Part shown: positions 25,594 through 35,487 of the stretch, one piece after another | Layout: each line of letters opens with the position of its first letter | How positions within the stretch are numbered: the first letter of the stretch is position 1 | Assembly: GCA_947088345.1 (NCBI GenBank) | Contig: CAMUGE010000015.1 | Coordinates: forward strand, 1-55,911 | Source of the DNA: an uncultured Roseburia sp. | GTDB lineage: Bacteria > Bacillota > Clostridia > Lachnospirales > Lachnospiraceae | Reading direction: 5' to 3' | Length of the DNA: 55,911 nucleotides | Translations under genes and position numbers: made by a program | The notes under the pieces: generated by a model | The model's database searches: none | Seen by the model: only the letters and a program-made list of their open reading frames with translations | What the model was told of the DNA's origin: nothing

Positions 25594-26301
25594 GTGACAG
25601 GAATTATTATACAGGCAAGAATGGGGTCGAGCAGGCTTCCCGGAAAAATATTAAAAGATTTTGATGGAAAGACATTATTAGGACATATTCTGGACAGACT
25701 TAAAAAACTTCAGTCAGCTGTAACGACAGTGATTGCCACCAGTGATCTGGCCGCAGATGATGAGGTACAGGAATTTTGCAGAAAAAATAATACGATATGT
25801 TTTCGCGGCGATGAATTAAATGTTTTAAAAAGATATTGCAATTGTGCGGCAAGATATCAATTTGACCAGATTGTCAGAATGACAGGGGACAATCCGTTTC
25901 CCGATATAGAAGAACTTGACCGGCTGATTCGTTTTCATGAAGAAAAGGAGATGGAGTTTTCCGAAAATTTTTCTGTTCTGCCGGTTGGAGTGGGAATGGA
26001 GATCATGTCGTATTCGGCGTTAGAGGAAAGCTTAAAAAATGCTTCATTGCCGAAACATTTTGAACATGCGGACGAATATATACTGGATCATCTTGCACAG
26101 TACAGACATGGCACGCCGGATGTGCCCGGATGTAAAAATAAACCAAAGGTCAGGCTGACAGTAGACACATGGCAGGATTATGAAAAAGCCTGTTTTATCA
26201 TAAAGCAGGCACAGTCTGATTATGTGACGACAGAACAGGCAATCGCGCTCAGTGCAGAGTATGAGCGGAGGGAATATCATTTCAGAAAGGAAACGTCATG
26301 A
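25594..26301 (+). CDS. SpsF-like cytidylyltransferase (CMP-nonulosonate synthase type)
   Basis: 235 aa from a GTG at 25594, 3 nt after the previous stop. The N-terminus IIIQARMGSSRLPGK is the signature of SpsF/NeuA-like nucleotidyltransferases, with MTGDNPFPD carrying the metal-binding Asp. In spore-coat and flagellar loci this family is placed beside NeuB/SpsE and SpsG proteins and is thought to activate the nonulosonic acid with CMP. It overlaps the PIG-L deacetylase gene by 4 nt. Confidence 0.75.
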   Translation: MTGIIIQARMGSSRLPGKILKDFDGKTLLGHILDRLKKLQSAVTTVIATSDLAADDEVQEFCRKNNTICFRGDELNVLKRYCNCAARYQFDQIVRMTGDNPFPDIEELDRLIRFHEEKEMEFSENFSVLPVGVGMEIMSYSALEESLKNASLPKHFEHADEYILDHLAQYRHGTPDVPGCKNKPKVRLTVDTWQDYEKACFIIKQAQSDYVTTEQAIALSAEYERREYHFRKETS

Positions 26302-26924
26302 ACATATTGGCAGTAGGAGCGCATTTTGATGATATCGAACTTGGCTGTGGGGGAACTTTGGCGAAGCATGTAAAAGCAGGGGACAATGTGATTGTTTTTA
26401 TTGCCACAGATTCACAGTTTCGGAACCGCAGCGGAGAAATTCTGCGCGATGGAAAAACTGCATTGGAAGAGGCGAAAGAAGCGGCTTCTATCATCGGATA
26501 CAAGCTGGTACTGGGTGGTATTCCTACGTTTGAGCTTGAATATGGGGAAGCGGTTCATGCGAAATTATTACAGATTATTGAGGAAAATAAGATAGAACTT
26601 ATTTATACACACTGGTGCCATGATGTGCATCATGATCACAGAAATCTTTCCTATTGTACGATGCATGTCTCAAGGCATGTAAATAAGCTGCTGATGTACC
26701 GCAGTAACTGGTATGTTTCTGAAAAAGAATTTTGCGGGAATTTTTTTGTTGATATCACTGAAACATGGGAGACGAAAGAAAGAGCCGTGAAATCATATAA
26801 AACGGAGATGGGCAGAACGGGAGGTTCGTGGCTAACCTGGTTTCGTCAGGATGCCGTCAATAACGGATTAAAAATGGGCGTTGAATATGCGGAGATTTTT
26901 CAGCTTGTGAAGTGGCTTGCATAA
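26298..26924 (+). CDS. PIG-L family GlcNAc-type deacetylase
   Basis: 208 aa. The motif AHFDD (residues 8-12) provides the zinc His-x-Asp-Asp, and HDVHHDH near residue 110 provides the second His cluster. PIG-L/LmbE enzymes remove an N-acetyl group from GlcNAc-containing compounds. Here the substrate may be an intermediate of the nonulosonic acid or 3-amino sugar pathways, allowing re-acylation with another group. Starts within the previous stop (ATGA overlap). Confidence 0.85.
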   Translation: MNILAVGAHFDDIELGCGGTLAKHVKAGDNVIVFIATDSQFRNRSGEILRDGKTALEEAKEAASIIGYKLVLGGIPTFELEYGEAVHAKLLQIIEENKIELIYTHWCHDVHHDHRNLSYCTMHVSRHVNKLLMYRSNWYVSEKEFCGNFFVDITETWETKERAVKSYKTEMGRTGGSWLTWFRQDAVNNGLKMGVEYAEIFQLVKWLA

Positions 26925-26976
26925 CAAAACACCTGAATATAGATAAAATATATGGAGAAAGCGGGAAAAAGATACG

Positions 26977-27987
26977 ATGCGGTTTGGAAGAGAGAAATGT
27001 TATATTATTGCAGAAATAGGAGGCAATTTTACGGATTATGAAACAGCTGTCAGGCTGATCGATCAGGCAAAAGCGAGCGGCGTGGATGCAGTTAAGCTGC
27101 AGACTTACCGGGCAGATACAATCGCGTCAAAGCAGGCGGTATTTGATATGGAAAATACGGGTATCGCTTCTCAGACAGAATACTTTCGCAGGTTTGAATT
27201 AAGTGAAGAACTGCACAAAAGAGTATTTACTTATGCGAAAGAGAAAGGTCTGGACGTTTTTTCCACACCGTCGCATAAGACGGATATAGAAATGTTGGAG
27301 AGACTTCAGACAGATGTATATAAAACAGGAGCGGATGATGTTACAAATCTGCCGTTTCTTAGGGAAGTTGCAAGACAAAAGAAACCTGTCCTGCTTTCAA
27401 CCGGTATGTGTACCATGGGGGAAGTAAGAGAAGCAGTCGATACCATTGTGGCGGAGGGAAACACGGATATTGTAATTATGCATGTAGTCAGCTTGTATCC
27501 GACAGCGTCAAAGTATGTAAATCTGGAAGCAGTAAAAACGCTTCAGAGGGAATTTCCGCAGTTTGTGATTGGATATTCGGATCATACGTCAGGCGTTGAT
27601 TCCTGTATTTTCGCTGCAGTAATGGGGGCAAAAGTCATCGAAAAACATTTTACGTATGATAAGAATGCAGACGGACCGGATCATATGCTTTCTGCAACCG
27701 TAGATGAAATGAAATTGATGGTAGATAAAATCAGACTTTTTGAGGAAATGCGGGGAAATGGGATTAAGAGACCAATGGGGGATGAGAGAAAGAACCGCAG
27801 AAATAACAGAAAAAGTATTGTCTGTACAAGAAATATAAAAGAAGGAGAGGTACTGACAGAAACAGAGATTGATATCAAAAGACCCGGGTATGGAATCTGT
27901 CCGAAGTATAAAGAGATGGTAATTGGAAAGCGCGCGCGCCGGGATTTAGAAGAAGATACTGTTCTGCAGTGGGAAGATATTAGATAG
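26977..27987 (+). CDS. NeuB-family nonulosonic acid synthase (LegI/SpsE-like)
   Basis: 336 aa. Residues about 1-260 are the NeuB TIM barrel: YIIAEIGGNF, VDAVKLQTYRAD, KPVLLSTGM, GYSDHT, AKVIEKHFT and the DHMLS stretch. Residues about 270-335 are the SAF (antifreeze-like) domain, starting RKSIVCTRNIKEGEVLTE. It condenses phosphoenolpyruvate with a 2,4-diacetamido-6-deoxy sugar to give a legionaminic or related acid, or sialic acid from ManNAc. The LegB-like and SpsG-like neighbours favour the former. Full length and motif-complete. Confidence 0.88.
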   Translation: MRFGREKCYIIAEIGGNFTDYETAVRLIDQAKASGVDAVKLQTYRADTIASKQAVFDMENTGIASQTEYFRRFELSEELHKRVFTYAKEKGLDVFSTPSHKTDIEMLERLQTDVYKTGADDVTNLPFLREVARQKKPVLLSTGMCTMGEVREAVDTIVAEGNTDIVIMHVVSLYPTASKYVNLEAVKTLQREFPQFVIGYSDHTSGVDSCIFAAVMGAKVIEKHFTYDKNADGPDHMLSATVDEMKLMVDKIRLFEEMRGNGIKRPMGDERKNRRNNRKSIVCTRNIKEGEVLTETEIDIKRPGYGICPKYKEMVIGKRARRDLEEDTVLQWEDIR

Positions 27988-27993
27988 ACTGTT

Positions 27994-28953
27994 ATGAAGT
28001 TTGCGGTATGTATTGAAAGTTCCCACCAAAGGGGAATGGGACATTTTTACAGGGCTTTAAATATTGTGGAATATTTGAAACAGGCAGGGGAGGAGAGCCT
28101 TATTATAATAAATCAGGATAAAGCTTCCCTGCAGATTCTGGACAAAAGAAAGATTCCGTATGTTGTTGCAGATTATTCGGATGTTGCAGGCAACTGGGAG
28201 AAAACAGTAATTGAAAAATACCATATCGAAGTTTGGCTGCTGGATAAATTTCAGACCGGGTGTGAGCTCGCGGAACATGTGAAAAATGAGAATATTATTC
28301 TGGCTGCAATCGATGACTGCGGAGACGGAGCTCAGTTTGTGGATCTGCATTTTTGCAGTATGCTGTTTCATAATCTGCGGGGGAAACATATTTATACCGG
28401 AAAAGATTACCTTATTTTAAACCGGGAGATCAAAAAGTTTCGAAGAAAACGCAGCAAACTGGAGAAAGTTCTGATAACTTTGGGTGGAAGCGATACATAC
28501 GGCGTTACTATCAAGGCGATCAGAATCCTAAAAAAATCGGGGTGGCGGGCGGACGTTGCGATTGGCCCCAATTTCAGACACAGGGAGCCTTTGTTTCGGG
28601 AAATGAGCCGCGGCTGCATGGTTTATCAGTCGGCGCCGTCGCTGATAGAACTTTTTTATCAATATGATCTTGCCGTTACCGGAGGCGGAGTCACCTGTTT
28701 TGAGGCAAATGCATCAGGACTTCCCTGTATTATGATAGCAAATGAATTACATGAGATTGATACGGCAAAATATATTGAGACTTTTGGCGGTGCGCTATTT
28801 GCAGGTTACTATCAGAATATTAATGAAAGTATGTTTGATATTGATAAATTACAGGCTGAAAAAATGAGTGCTGCCGCATTGAGAGAATTTCATTTAGACG
28901 GTATGGCAAACATATATAGAATCATAAAAAGGTACAGGGAGAAAGATAAATGA
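27994..28953 (+). CDS. SpsG/PseG-like UDP-sugar hydrolase
   Basis: 319 aa GT-B-like protein. RGMGHFYRALNI matches the GxGHxxR signature of SpsG/PseG, where the His is catalytic. TLGGSD and VTGGGVTCFEANASGLP form the nucleotide-binding half. PseG removes UDP from 6-deoxy-AltdiNAc in pseudaminic acid synthesis. Here it could do the equivalent hydrolysis before NeuB or act as a transferase. Placement right after NeuB supports the former. No strong ribosome site; coupled to the preceding gene. Confidence 0.75.
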   Translation: MKFAVCIESSHQRGMGHFYRALNIVEYLKQAGEESLIIINQDKASLQILDKRKIPYVVADYSDVAGNWEKTVIEKYHIEVWLLDKFQTGCELAEHVKNENIILAAIDDCGDGAQFVDLHFCSMLFHNLRGKHIYTGKDYLILNREIKKFRRKRSKLEKVLITLGGSDTYGVTIKAIRILKKSGWRADVAIGPNFRHREPLFREMSRGCMVYQSAPSLIELFYQYDLAVTGGGVTCFEANASGLPCIMIANELHEIDTAKYIETFGGALFAGYYQNINESMFDIDKLQAEKMSAAALREFHLDGMANIYRIIKRYREKDK

Positions 28954-29648
28954 GTGATAAGATTGTGGTCATACATCAGCCGGATTTTTTACCGTATCTG
29001 GGTTTTTTTTCCAGATTAGATAAGGCAGATATATATGTTGTGTTTGATAATGTACAGTATGTACGCAGCAGCAGAGGCTGGAACAGCAGGGATAAGATAA
29101 AAACAAAAAACGGGGAAAAGTGGATTACAGTCAGTACTCAAAAAGCTCCCAGAGAGACGGCGATTAATAAAATTCTGTTGTCAAAAGATGAAAGATGGCG
29201 GGAAGACCATATCAATCTGATTGTACAGAATTATAAAAGCGCTCCTTATTTTCATGAGATTATGCCTTATCTGGAGGAGTTATACCAGTATCAGTGTGAA
29301 AGAATGATGGATTTCAATTTAAAATCCATTTACCTGCTGATGGAGTTATTTGATATTCAGGTGGAGACAGTGACAGCAAGTGATTTAAATCCGGTCGGAA
29401 AAAATAATCTGCTGATTATTGATATCATGAAAAAGCTGAACTGTCATAAATACTTATCCGGTGTCGGGGCGAAAGATTATTTTGTTCCGGAACCGTATGA
29501 ACAGGCAGGAATAGAAGTGATCTGGCAGGATTTTAAACATCCGGTATATCAACAGCAATATGATGGCTTTCTGCCATATCTGAGCAGTATAGACTTGTTA
29601 TTTAACTGCGGAATAGCGGAGTCAAGAAAGATAATAAAGGAGATATGA
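28950..29648 (+). CDS. WbqC family protein
   Basis: 232 aa with the family start VIHQPDFLPYLGFFSRL and VQYVRSSRGWNSRDKI. WbqC-like proteins occur in many O-antigen and flagellar glycan loci. Their activity is not settled; an N-acyl or amino-acid transfer on sugars has been suggested. It overlaps the preceding and following genes by 4 nt each. Confidence 0.8.
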   Translation: MSDKIVVIHQPDFLPYLGFFSRLDKADIYVVFDNVQYVRSSRGWNSRDKIKTKNGEKWITVSTQKAPRETAINKILLSKDERWREDHINLIVQNYKSAPYFHEIMPYLEELYQYQCERMMDFNLKSIYLLMELFDIQVETVTASDLNPVGKNNLLIIDIMKKLNCHKYLSGVGAKDYFVPEPYEQAGIEVIWQDFKHPVYQQQYDGFLPYLSSIDLLFNCGIAESRKIIKEI

Positions 29649-30598
29649 AAAAAATATTGGAATATAAGTGTGTTGTCTGGGGAATAGGAAATGATTATGA
29701 GAATCTTGTGAACCAAATCCAATTTGAGGTTGCGAAAGGAAATATAATTATCACAGCTTTGGTAGCGAGATCACAGGATATTGTTGAGAAAACTTTGGAT
29801 GGCATTATTATTGTTACCAAAGAAGAAATGAAAGATATGACATTTGATTATCTGATTGTAACAAGTTCCCTGTATTTTCAGAGGATTGTCGAAGAAGCAA
29901 AAGAGCTGAATATCAGTGAGGACAAAATTATTAATGGTTCGGTAATGAAGTTACCATTCTTTGATTTCAGAAGATATGTATCGTTAGTGGAAAACAGAAT
30001 TACAATACTCTCTGACGACTGTTGGGGCGGTTATATATATCATAAGCTCTTTATGAAATTTTACTCTCCATGTATTAATATCAAGTGGCAGAAAGATTCC
30101 TTTGTAAAATTTATACAAAAGCCCAGGTATTACCTTAGTCAGCCGCTGAGAATGGAGAGGGAGGGAGACATACGCGGAAATCTTTTTCCAATAGGCAGTT
30201 TGGGTGAGGGTGAAGAGAAAGTATATATGGATCTGGTGCATTCTGTATGTTTTGAAGATGCGAAGAAACTCTGGGATAAAAGACTAGAACGTGTAAATTT
30301 TGAAAATCTTTTTATTAAGCTTGGTATTGACGCGTCTGATAAAAACAGAGATTTCTATTTAGATGGATTTGATCAGGTAAAACAAAAAAAGATATGTTTT
30401 TACTCAGGTAAAACAGAGAGCAAGAGCGTCATTTATTTAAAGAGATTTGAGAAGTTTGTCACAACAGGGGCAAGAATGGATACCATAAAATACCATGATT
30501 ATTGCAGAGACCTGGATTGGCTGTTGAAGTCCATTGATATTCTGAAGTTGCTGAATGGAAAAGAAAATTTTTTACGGGAGGGGCAGCATGTATCTTGA
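29645..30598 (+). CDS. DUF1919 protein with N-terminal Rossmann-like module
   Basis: 317 aa. Residues 1-100 are a Rossmann-like module (VVWGIGNDYEN, FDYLIVTS) shared with several neighbours. Residues about 115-310 match DUF1919: SDDCWGGYIYHKL, FYSPCINIKWQKDSFVKFI. DUF1919 proteins are found in exopolysaccharide and surface-glycan loci and are thought to be transferases; no reaction is established. The gene overlaps the next by 11 nt. Confidence 0.7.
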   Translation: MKKILEYKCVVWGIGNDYENLVNQIQFEVAKGNIIITALVARSQDIVEKTLDGIIIVTKEEMKDMTFDYLIVTSSLYFQRIVEEAKELNISEDKIINGSVMKLPFFDFRRYVSLVENRITILSDDCWGGYIYHKLFMKFYSPCINIKWQKDSFVKFIQKPRYYLSQPLRMEREGDIRGNLFPIGSLGEGEEKVYMDLVHSVCFEDAKKLWDKRLERVNFENLFIKLGIDASDKNRDFYLDGFDQVKQKKICFYSGKTESKSVIYLKRFEKFVTTGARMDTIKYHDYCRDLDWLLKSIDILKLLNGKENFLREGQHVS

Positions 30599-31733
30599 AG
30601 ATGAGATTGATCGGATCAATCGGCGATTAACGCAGTTAAAGGGAAAAAAGAATATCGTGATATGGGGAGCGGCGGAGAATACAGCAAAGCTTTTTGAGTA
30701 TACGAATCTTTGTCAGTATGGTGAATTTTGTGTTGTGGATACAGGAAAATCTGGAAGCAATTTTTTTGGTAAAAAAGTACTGCATCCGGACGAACTGGAT
30801 TGGTCGCAGACAGACGCGGTTGTGATCTCTGCTTTTTATCGGGAAAATGAGATTGAACATGTGCTGCTGCAAAAAAATGAGTTTCAGGGTCTTGTGCTAA
30901 AGCTAAATGAGCCGGGGCAGAGCGTTCCCTTTTATAAACATTTATCCAGAGAAGAACTGCGTGCGCCAAAGCAGTATCAGCATATTTTGGACAAAAATAA
31001 ATGCTTTCAAAACCGACATAGGAATCAGAGGATTTTCATATTGTGCTGCGGGCCATCTGTCAAAGATATGGACTTAACTGTTTTAAAAGATGAGATTACA
31101 ATGGGGGTGCACAGTTTTTACATGCACAAAGACATCGGAACAATCCGGCCCGATTACTATTGCAACGCACAATGGGGATATAATGAGAAATGGACAAAGG
31201 AAGTAGGCATTCAGTATTTAGGTGAGTTAAAGAGATATGTGGGAGAAACGCAATTCTTTTTTTCGATACAGGAAAAGGAGGTAATTGAGAACAGCCATAT
31301 TTTTAAACCGGAAGAAGTTTCCTATTATTATTATGGGCCAAGTACTTTCGGATATGAGGATATAGATCTTTGCCAGGGAATCATGCCGGTGCAATCGGTA
31401 CCGATCCTGTGTATTCAGCTGGCTTTCTATATGGGTTTTGGGGAAATCTATCTGATCGGAACCGATCATGATTTTTTACGGACTAACAAGTATTCGTATT
31501 TTTATAACAGAGAGGACAGTGTGCTTGGGAAAGCAGACTTTTCTGTAGATTCCAATAATAATGTGACTGTAAGTTATGCGCAGGCTTTGAGAGCTAGTTA
31601 TTATCTCTGGGAAGATTATAAAAAAATGAGGGAGATAGCCAATGGAAAAAATGTAAAGATATGGAATGCTACCGTTGGCGGTGATCTGGATTTGTTTCCA
31701 CGAGTGGATTTTAAGGAGCTGTTTCATAAGTAA
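30588..31733 (+). CDS. DUF115 (MAF-like) protein with Rossmann-like module
   Basis: 381 aa from the ATG at 30588 with GGGAGGGG upstream. The N-terminal module (about 20-120) starts KNIVIWGAAENTAKL. Residues about 150-370 are DUF115: RIFILCCGPSVKDMDL, PDYYCNAQWGY, EIYLIGTDHDFL. DUF115 is the core domain of motility accessory factors (Maf), which add nonulosonic acids to flagellin, and of related surface-glycan transferases. The nearby NeuB set fits this use, but the assignment to flagellin is inference. Overlaps the DUF1919 gene by 11 nt. Confidence 0.7.
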   Translation: MYLEDEIDRINRRLTQLKGKKNIVIWGAAENTAKLFEYTNLCQYGEFCVVDTGKSGSNFFGKKVLHPDELDWSQTDAVVISAFYRENEIEHVLLQKNEFQGLVLKLNEPGQSVPFYKHLSREELRAPKQYQHILDKNKCFQNRHRNQRIFILCCGPSVKDMDLTVLKDEITMGVHSFYMHKDIGTIRPDYYCNAQWGYNEKWTKEVGIQYLGELKRYVGETQFFFSIQEKEVIENSHIFKPEEVSYYYYGPSTFGYEDIDLCQGIMPVQSVPILCIQLAFYMGFGEIYLIGTDHDFLRTNKYSYFYNREDSVLGKADFSVDSNNNVTVSYAQALRASYYLWEDYKKMREIANGKNVKIWNATVGGDLDLFPRVDFKELFHK

Positions 31734-31762
31734 GCAAAAGAATATGTAATGTGGAGGAAGAA

Positions 31763-32887
31763 ATGTTTTTTGAACAAAAAGTGGAACAGATAAATCATAT
31801 TTTACAAGATTTGGGTAATGGTGCACTTGCTGTCTGGTGTGTGGGGCTGCACACAGAAAAATTAGCGGCCTGTACGGTACTTTTGAAGCAAAATATTAGT
31901 TTTTTTGTGGACAGAAACGCAGATTCCTGTGTAAGTCACGATGTTTACGGTATACCGGTTTTTGATCCGGCGGAAGCAGATTTTAGCAATATAGATTATA
32001 TCATTATTTCTACATATAAACATCAAAATGATATCCTGTTATATTTAAAACAAAGAGGGATCTCTGAGAAAGCAGTGACATGTTACGCAAAGGAGGATGA
32101 GGGAGAATTTTATCTGCTGCCTCGAAAAAATAAAAAGGATTTTTATTTTTCCGGCAGGTATGATTCCTGGACTGATGCCGCCTTAAATGCAGCCGGATAC
32201 CAGAATGGAAGTATCGCTCTGAAAGTGTTGGAAGCTACAAAGCAGGTAATGGAGGGGAAAGCATGTTTTGAACGGGATTCTGTATTATTTTATCATAAGG
32301 AGTTTAACTTCCGGTTAATCAGTATTTTTGGTCTGTTGGCATCATGCAGCCGGCATATTAATGTTTTGGACTTTGGAGGGGCTCTTGGAAGTGAGTATTG
32401 GAAGAACAGGGACTTTTTATATAAGTTTGGTGTAGACTTTACATGGAATATTATAGAACAGGAACATTATGTTGAGATTGGAAAAAAGGAGATTTCGAAT
32501 AAAGAGTTGAGATTTTATCGCAATGTCAGCCAGTTGGAGAGACGGCCGGATATATTAATTCTTTCAGGCGTATTGCAATATCTGCCTGATTATCAAGTAA
32601 TCTTGTCAGAACTGTTGGATTTGAAACCACGATATATTTTAATTGAGAGACAGATTGTGAGTGATCAGACGAGAATTTGTGTTCAATATGTGGCAGAAAA
32701 TATATATCAGGCTTCCTACCCGGTCAGGATTATAGGAGAGCAGGAATTGATGGATATTTTTGGAGACAGGTACTGTAAACTAACAGAATTTGGTTCAGAA
32801 GCAGATGGAGACAGAGCCTACGTAGACGGGAAAGAGATAAAATATAAAGGATATTTGATGGAGTACAAAGAGAATGAAAATACATGA
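31763..32887 (+). CDS. TIGR04325-type methyltransferase with Rossmann-like module
   Basis: 374 aa from the ATG at 31763 with GGAGG 5 nt upstream (a GTG at 31751 is unlikely). N-terminal module: AVWCVGLHTEKL and VDRNADSCVSH. The C-terminal domain (about 130-374) begins SGRYDSWTDAAL, includes VLDFGGALGSEYW (SAM-binding Gly-rich loop) and ILSGVLQYLPDY. This matches the TIGR04325 methyltransferase family of glycan loci. It probably methylates a sugar or glycan end. Overlaps the FdtA-like gene by 14 nt. Confidence 0.72.
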   Translation: MFFEQKVEQINHILQDLGNGALAVWCVGLHTEKLAACTVLLKQNISFFVDRNADSCVSHDVYGIPVFDPAEADFSNIDYIIISTYKHQNDILLYLKQRGISEKAVTCYAKEDEGEFYLLPRKNKKDFYFSGRYDSWTDAALNAAGYQNGSIALKVLEATKQVMEGKACFERDSVLFYHKEFNFRLISIFGLLASCSRHINVLDFGGALGSEYWKNRDFLYKFGVDFTWNIIEQEHYVEIGKKEISNKELRFYRNVSQLERRPDILILSGVLQYLPDYQVILSELLDLKPRYILIERQIVSDQTRICVQYVAENIYQASYPVRIIGEQELMDIFGDRYCKLTEFGSEADGDRAYVDGKEIKYKGYLMEYKENENT

Positions 32888-33308
32888 ACATTATAAAATA
32901 ATTGAATTGCCTGAAATGGGGGATGAAAGAGGAAATCTGGTAATTATTGAAGGAAATCGGGACATTCCGTTTGAGATAAAACGAGTGTTTTATATGTATG
33001 GAACGGATTCAAAAATGGTACGTGGAAGCCATGCAAACAGGAAGTCGGAATTTGTGCTGATTAATGTTGCCGGAAGTACAAAAATTAAAATTGACGACGG
33101 TTTTTCTACTGCCATAGTGGAGTTGAACAAGCCAAGAATGGGAATTTATATACCCGCTATGTTATGGAAAGATATGTTTGATTTTTCAGATGATTCTGTA
33201 TTACTGGTATTGTCAAATGAACATTATGACGACAGCGAATATATCAGGAATTATGATGAGTATAAAAAAATTATTTCAGAAAAGAATGAATTTATACATC
33301 ACAGATAA
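32874..33308 (+). CDS. fdtA: dTDP-sugar 3,4-ketoisomerase, FdtA/WxcM-like
   Basis: 144-aa single cupin domain: MGDERGNLVIIEGNRDIPFE and VRGSHANRKSEFVLIN hold the conserved His of the family (HxH-type in relatives). FdtA moves the keto group of dTDP-4-keto-6-deoxyglucose from C4 to C3, ahead of 3-amination. The aminotransferase at 34393 would then give Fuc3N or Qui3N. No rmlA or rmlB is in the window, so the substrate must come from elsewhere. Confidence 0.78.
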   Translation: MKIHEHYKIIELPEMGDERGNLVIIEGNRDIPFEIKRVFYMYGTDSKMVRGSHANRKSEFVLINVAGSTKIKIDDGFSTAIVELNKPRMGIYIPAMLWKDMFDFSDDSVLLVLSNEHYDDSEYIRNYDEYKKIISEKNEFIHHR

Positions 33309-33360
33309 ATAAGAGATCCGGACTGGGGTGCTGAAATAATTCTGATCTGTGGAGGAAAAA

Positions 33361-34332
33361 ATGCCAAAAACAAAATATTTTGTGACATTGTTTAATTCCA
33401 GATATGTTTCAAGGGGACTCATTATGTATGAGTCATTAAAAAGGGTTATGTGTGATTTTCACTTATATATCATTGCATTTGACAGACAATCATACTTGAA
33501 ATTGACGGAGTGCGGGTTGGAAAATGCAACGATTATTTCACTTGAAGAATTTGAAGATGAAGAACTGCTGCGTGTGAAACCACAGAGAACGGCGGCAGAG
33601 TATTGTTGGACGTGTTCTTCTAAATCTGTTTTATACATAATGGAACGGTTTGGTGTCGTGGAATGTACCTATGTAGATGCGGACTTATGTTTTTTTTCGG
33701 ACCCGTCTGTATTAATTGGGGAACTTAAGGATAACGACAACGTACTGATTACGTTACACAGATATTCGGCATATTGCGACCAATCAGAATCTGCCGGAAA
33801 ATACTGCGTTCAGTTTGTTACATTTAAAAATAATAAAGGCGGGATGCAGGTTTTACGGTGGTGGACAGGAGAATGTATAGAGTGGTGCTATGCGGTCTCA
33901 GAGGAGAATCGGTTTGGCGATCAAAAATATTTGGATTTTTTTCATGAGAAATTTGAGGGTATACATGATCTGAATCATATCGGAGGCGGAGTGGCTCCAT
34001 GGAATGTAAGCCAATATTCCTTTGAACAGAAAAACGGGGATATTTTTGTGTGTGAAAAAGCGACCGGTGTAAAAATGCCGCTTGTTTTTTATCATTTTCA
34101 TGGATTGGATTTTTATAATAAAGATGTGGTACATCTTGCGGATAATGTGTATCAAATTCCGGATACGGCAATTACATGTATTTACAAAAAATATATACGG
34201 GCAGCAGAGGAAGTTTGCCGGAAATACGATTTAAAAGACGGTTTCTGGAAAAATGAAATAGAGTTTCGGGATGATGATCTGGACAGTTTGGATCACATGA
34301 AAAATTATTATCAATATTCTTTATTTATATAA
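33361..34332 (+). CDS. Glycosyltransferase-like protein (DxD type)
   Basis: 323 aa from the ATG at 33361 with GGAGG upstream. The N-terminal half is GT-A-like (KYFVTLFNSRYVSRGLIMYESL, then CTYVDADLCFFSDP with a DxD-type metal site). The C-terminal part has HIGGGVAPWNVSQY and FYHFHGLDF. It resembles the GT8-like or unassigned glycosyltransferases in flagellar glycan loci. Donor and acceptor unknown. Confidence 0.65.
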   Translation: MPKTKYFVTLFNSRYVSRGLIMYESLKRVMCDFHLYIIAFDRQSYLKLTECGLENATIISLEEFEDEELLRVKPQRTAAEYCWTCSSKSVLYIMERFGVVECTYVDADLCFFSDPSVLIGELKDNDNVLITLHRYSAYCDQSESAGKYCVQFVTFKNNKGGMQVLRWWTGECIEWCYAVSEENRFGDQKYLDFFHEKFEGIHDLNHIGGGVAPWNVSQYSFEQKNGDIFVCEKATGVKMPLVFYHFHGLDFYNKDVVHLADNVYQIPDTAITCIYKKYIRAAEEVCRKYDLKDGFWKNEIEFRDDDLDSLDHMKNYYQYSLFI

Positions 34333-34392
34333 TTGGAAGTTACCGTATGTGGAACTTACATTGGTAAATATTTTCGGAAAGAGACAACGATT

Positions 34393-35487
34393 ATGCATAT
34401 TATGGCAAACAGGCTGGATCTGGGGTTTCAGCGCTATCAGGATGAATATGAAAGTAAATTGCTTGAGGTACTTCGGTCAGGATGGTATGTGTTGGGAAAA
34501 GAAGTTACAGCATTTGAAGAGGAATTTGCAGACTATCTGGGGGTAAAGCATTGTGTAGGGCTTGCGAGTGGATTGGATGCATTGTGGATTGCTTTTCGAA
34601 TCTTGGGGATAGGAGCCGGGGATGAGGTTATTGTCCAGGCAAATACTTATATTGCAAGTGTCATGGGTATTACGATTAACGGAGCAGTGCCTGTGTTTGC
34701 GGAGCCGGATATCTGTTTCAATCTTGATGTGGAGCATCTGGAAGAAAAAATCACAAGCCGAACAAAAGCAATTCTGGCGGTACATTTATATGGTCAGGCG
34801 TCTAATATGGAGCCAATTATGAAAATTGCAAAAAAATACCATTTAAAAGTTGTTGAGGATTGTGCGCAATCACATGGAGCTGTTTTTTCCAACAGAAAAA
34901 CAGGCACATTTGGTGATATTGGCTGCTTTTCTTTCTATCCATCTAAAAATCTGGGGGCTTTTGGAGATGGAGGTGCGATTGTTACAAATAATGATACGAT
35001 TGCAGAAGATGTGCGAATTTTCAGAAATTATGGAAGTGAAAAAAAATATTTTAACAGAGTTGTCGGTGCAAATTCCAGACTGGATGAAATTCAGGCTGCA
35101 TTTTTGAGAGTAAAGCTGAAACATCTGGAAGAATTGCAGGAGGAGAGAAAAACAATATGTGAAAAATATCTCAGAGAAATACATAATGATCGGATCATAT
35201 TACCGCAGACCTTAGCGGGTGCATCGCATGTGTGGCATCAGTTTGTTATTCTCTGTAAGGAGCGTCAGAAACTTATTGCGTATTTGAACAGTAAACAGAT
35301 AGAGACAGCGATTCATTATCCGATACCGCCGCATATGTCGGAAGCATATCAGTATCTCGGCATACAAAAAGGAAGTTTGCCTGTCACAGAAATGTATGCG
35401 GAAAGAGTATTGTCAATACCGGTTTATAACGGGATGAAAGAGGAAGAGCAGGATTACGTGATTGCATGTCTTAATCTTTTTTCTTAA
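34393..35487 (+). CDS. DegT/DnrJ/EryC1 sugar aminotransferase, FdtB-like
   Basis: 364 aa from the ATG at 34393 (GGAAAGAGA upstream; a TTG at 34333 abuts the prior stop). Features of the PLP-dependent sugar aminotransferase family: [33 protein letters not shown] and [17 protein letters not shown] with the PLP Lys. With FdtA next door it most likely makes dTDP-3-amino-3,6-dideoxyhexose (FdtB). Serving the LegB product as a LegC-like 4-aminotransferase is an alternative, since no other DegT enzyme is in the window. Confidence 0.82.
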   Translation: MHIMANRLDLGFQRYQDEYESKLLEVLRSGWYVLGKEVTAFEEEFADYLGVKHCVGLASGLDALWIAFRILGIGAGDEVIVQANTYIASVMGITINGAVPVFAEPDICFNLDVEHLEEKITSRTKAILAVHLYGQASNMEPIMKIAKKYHLKVVEDCAQSHGAVFSNRKTGTFGDIGCFSFYPSKNLGAFGDGGAIVTNNDTIAEDVRIFRNYGSEKKYFNRVVGANSRLDEIQAAFLRVKLKHLEELQEERKTICEKYLREIHNDRIILPQTLAGASHVWHQFVILCKERQKLIAYLNSKQIETAIHYPIPPHMSEAYQYLGIQKGSLPVTEMYAERVLSIPVYNGMKEEEQDYVIACLNLFS

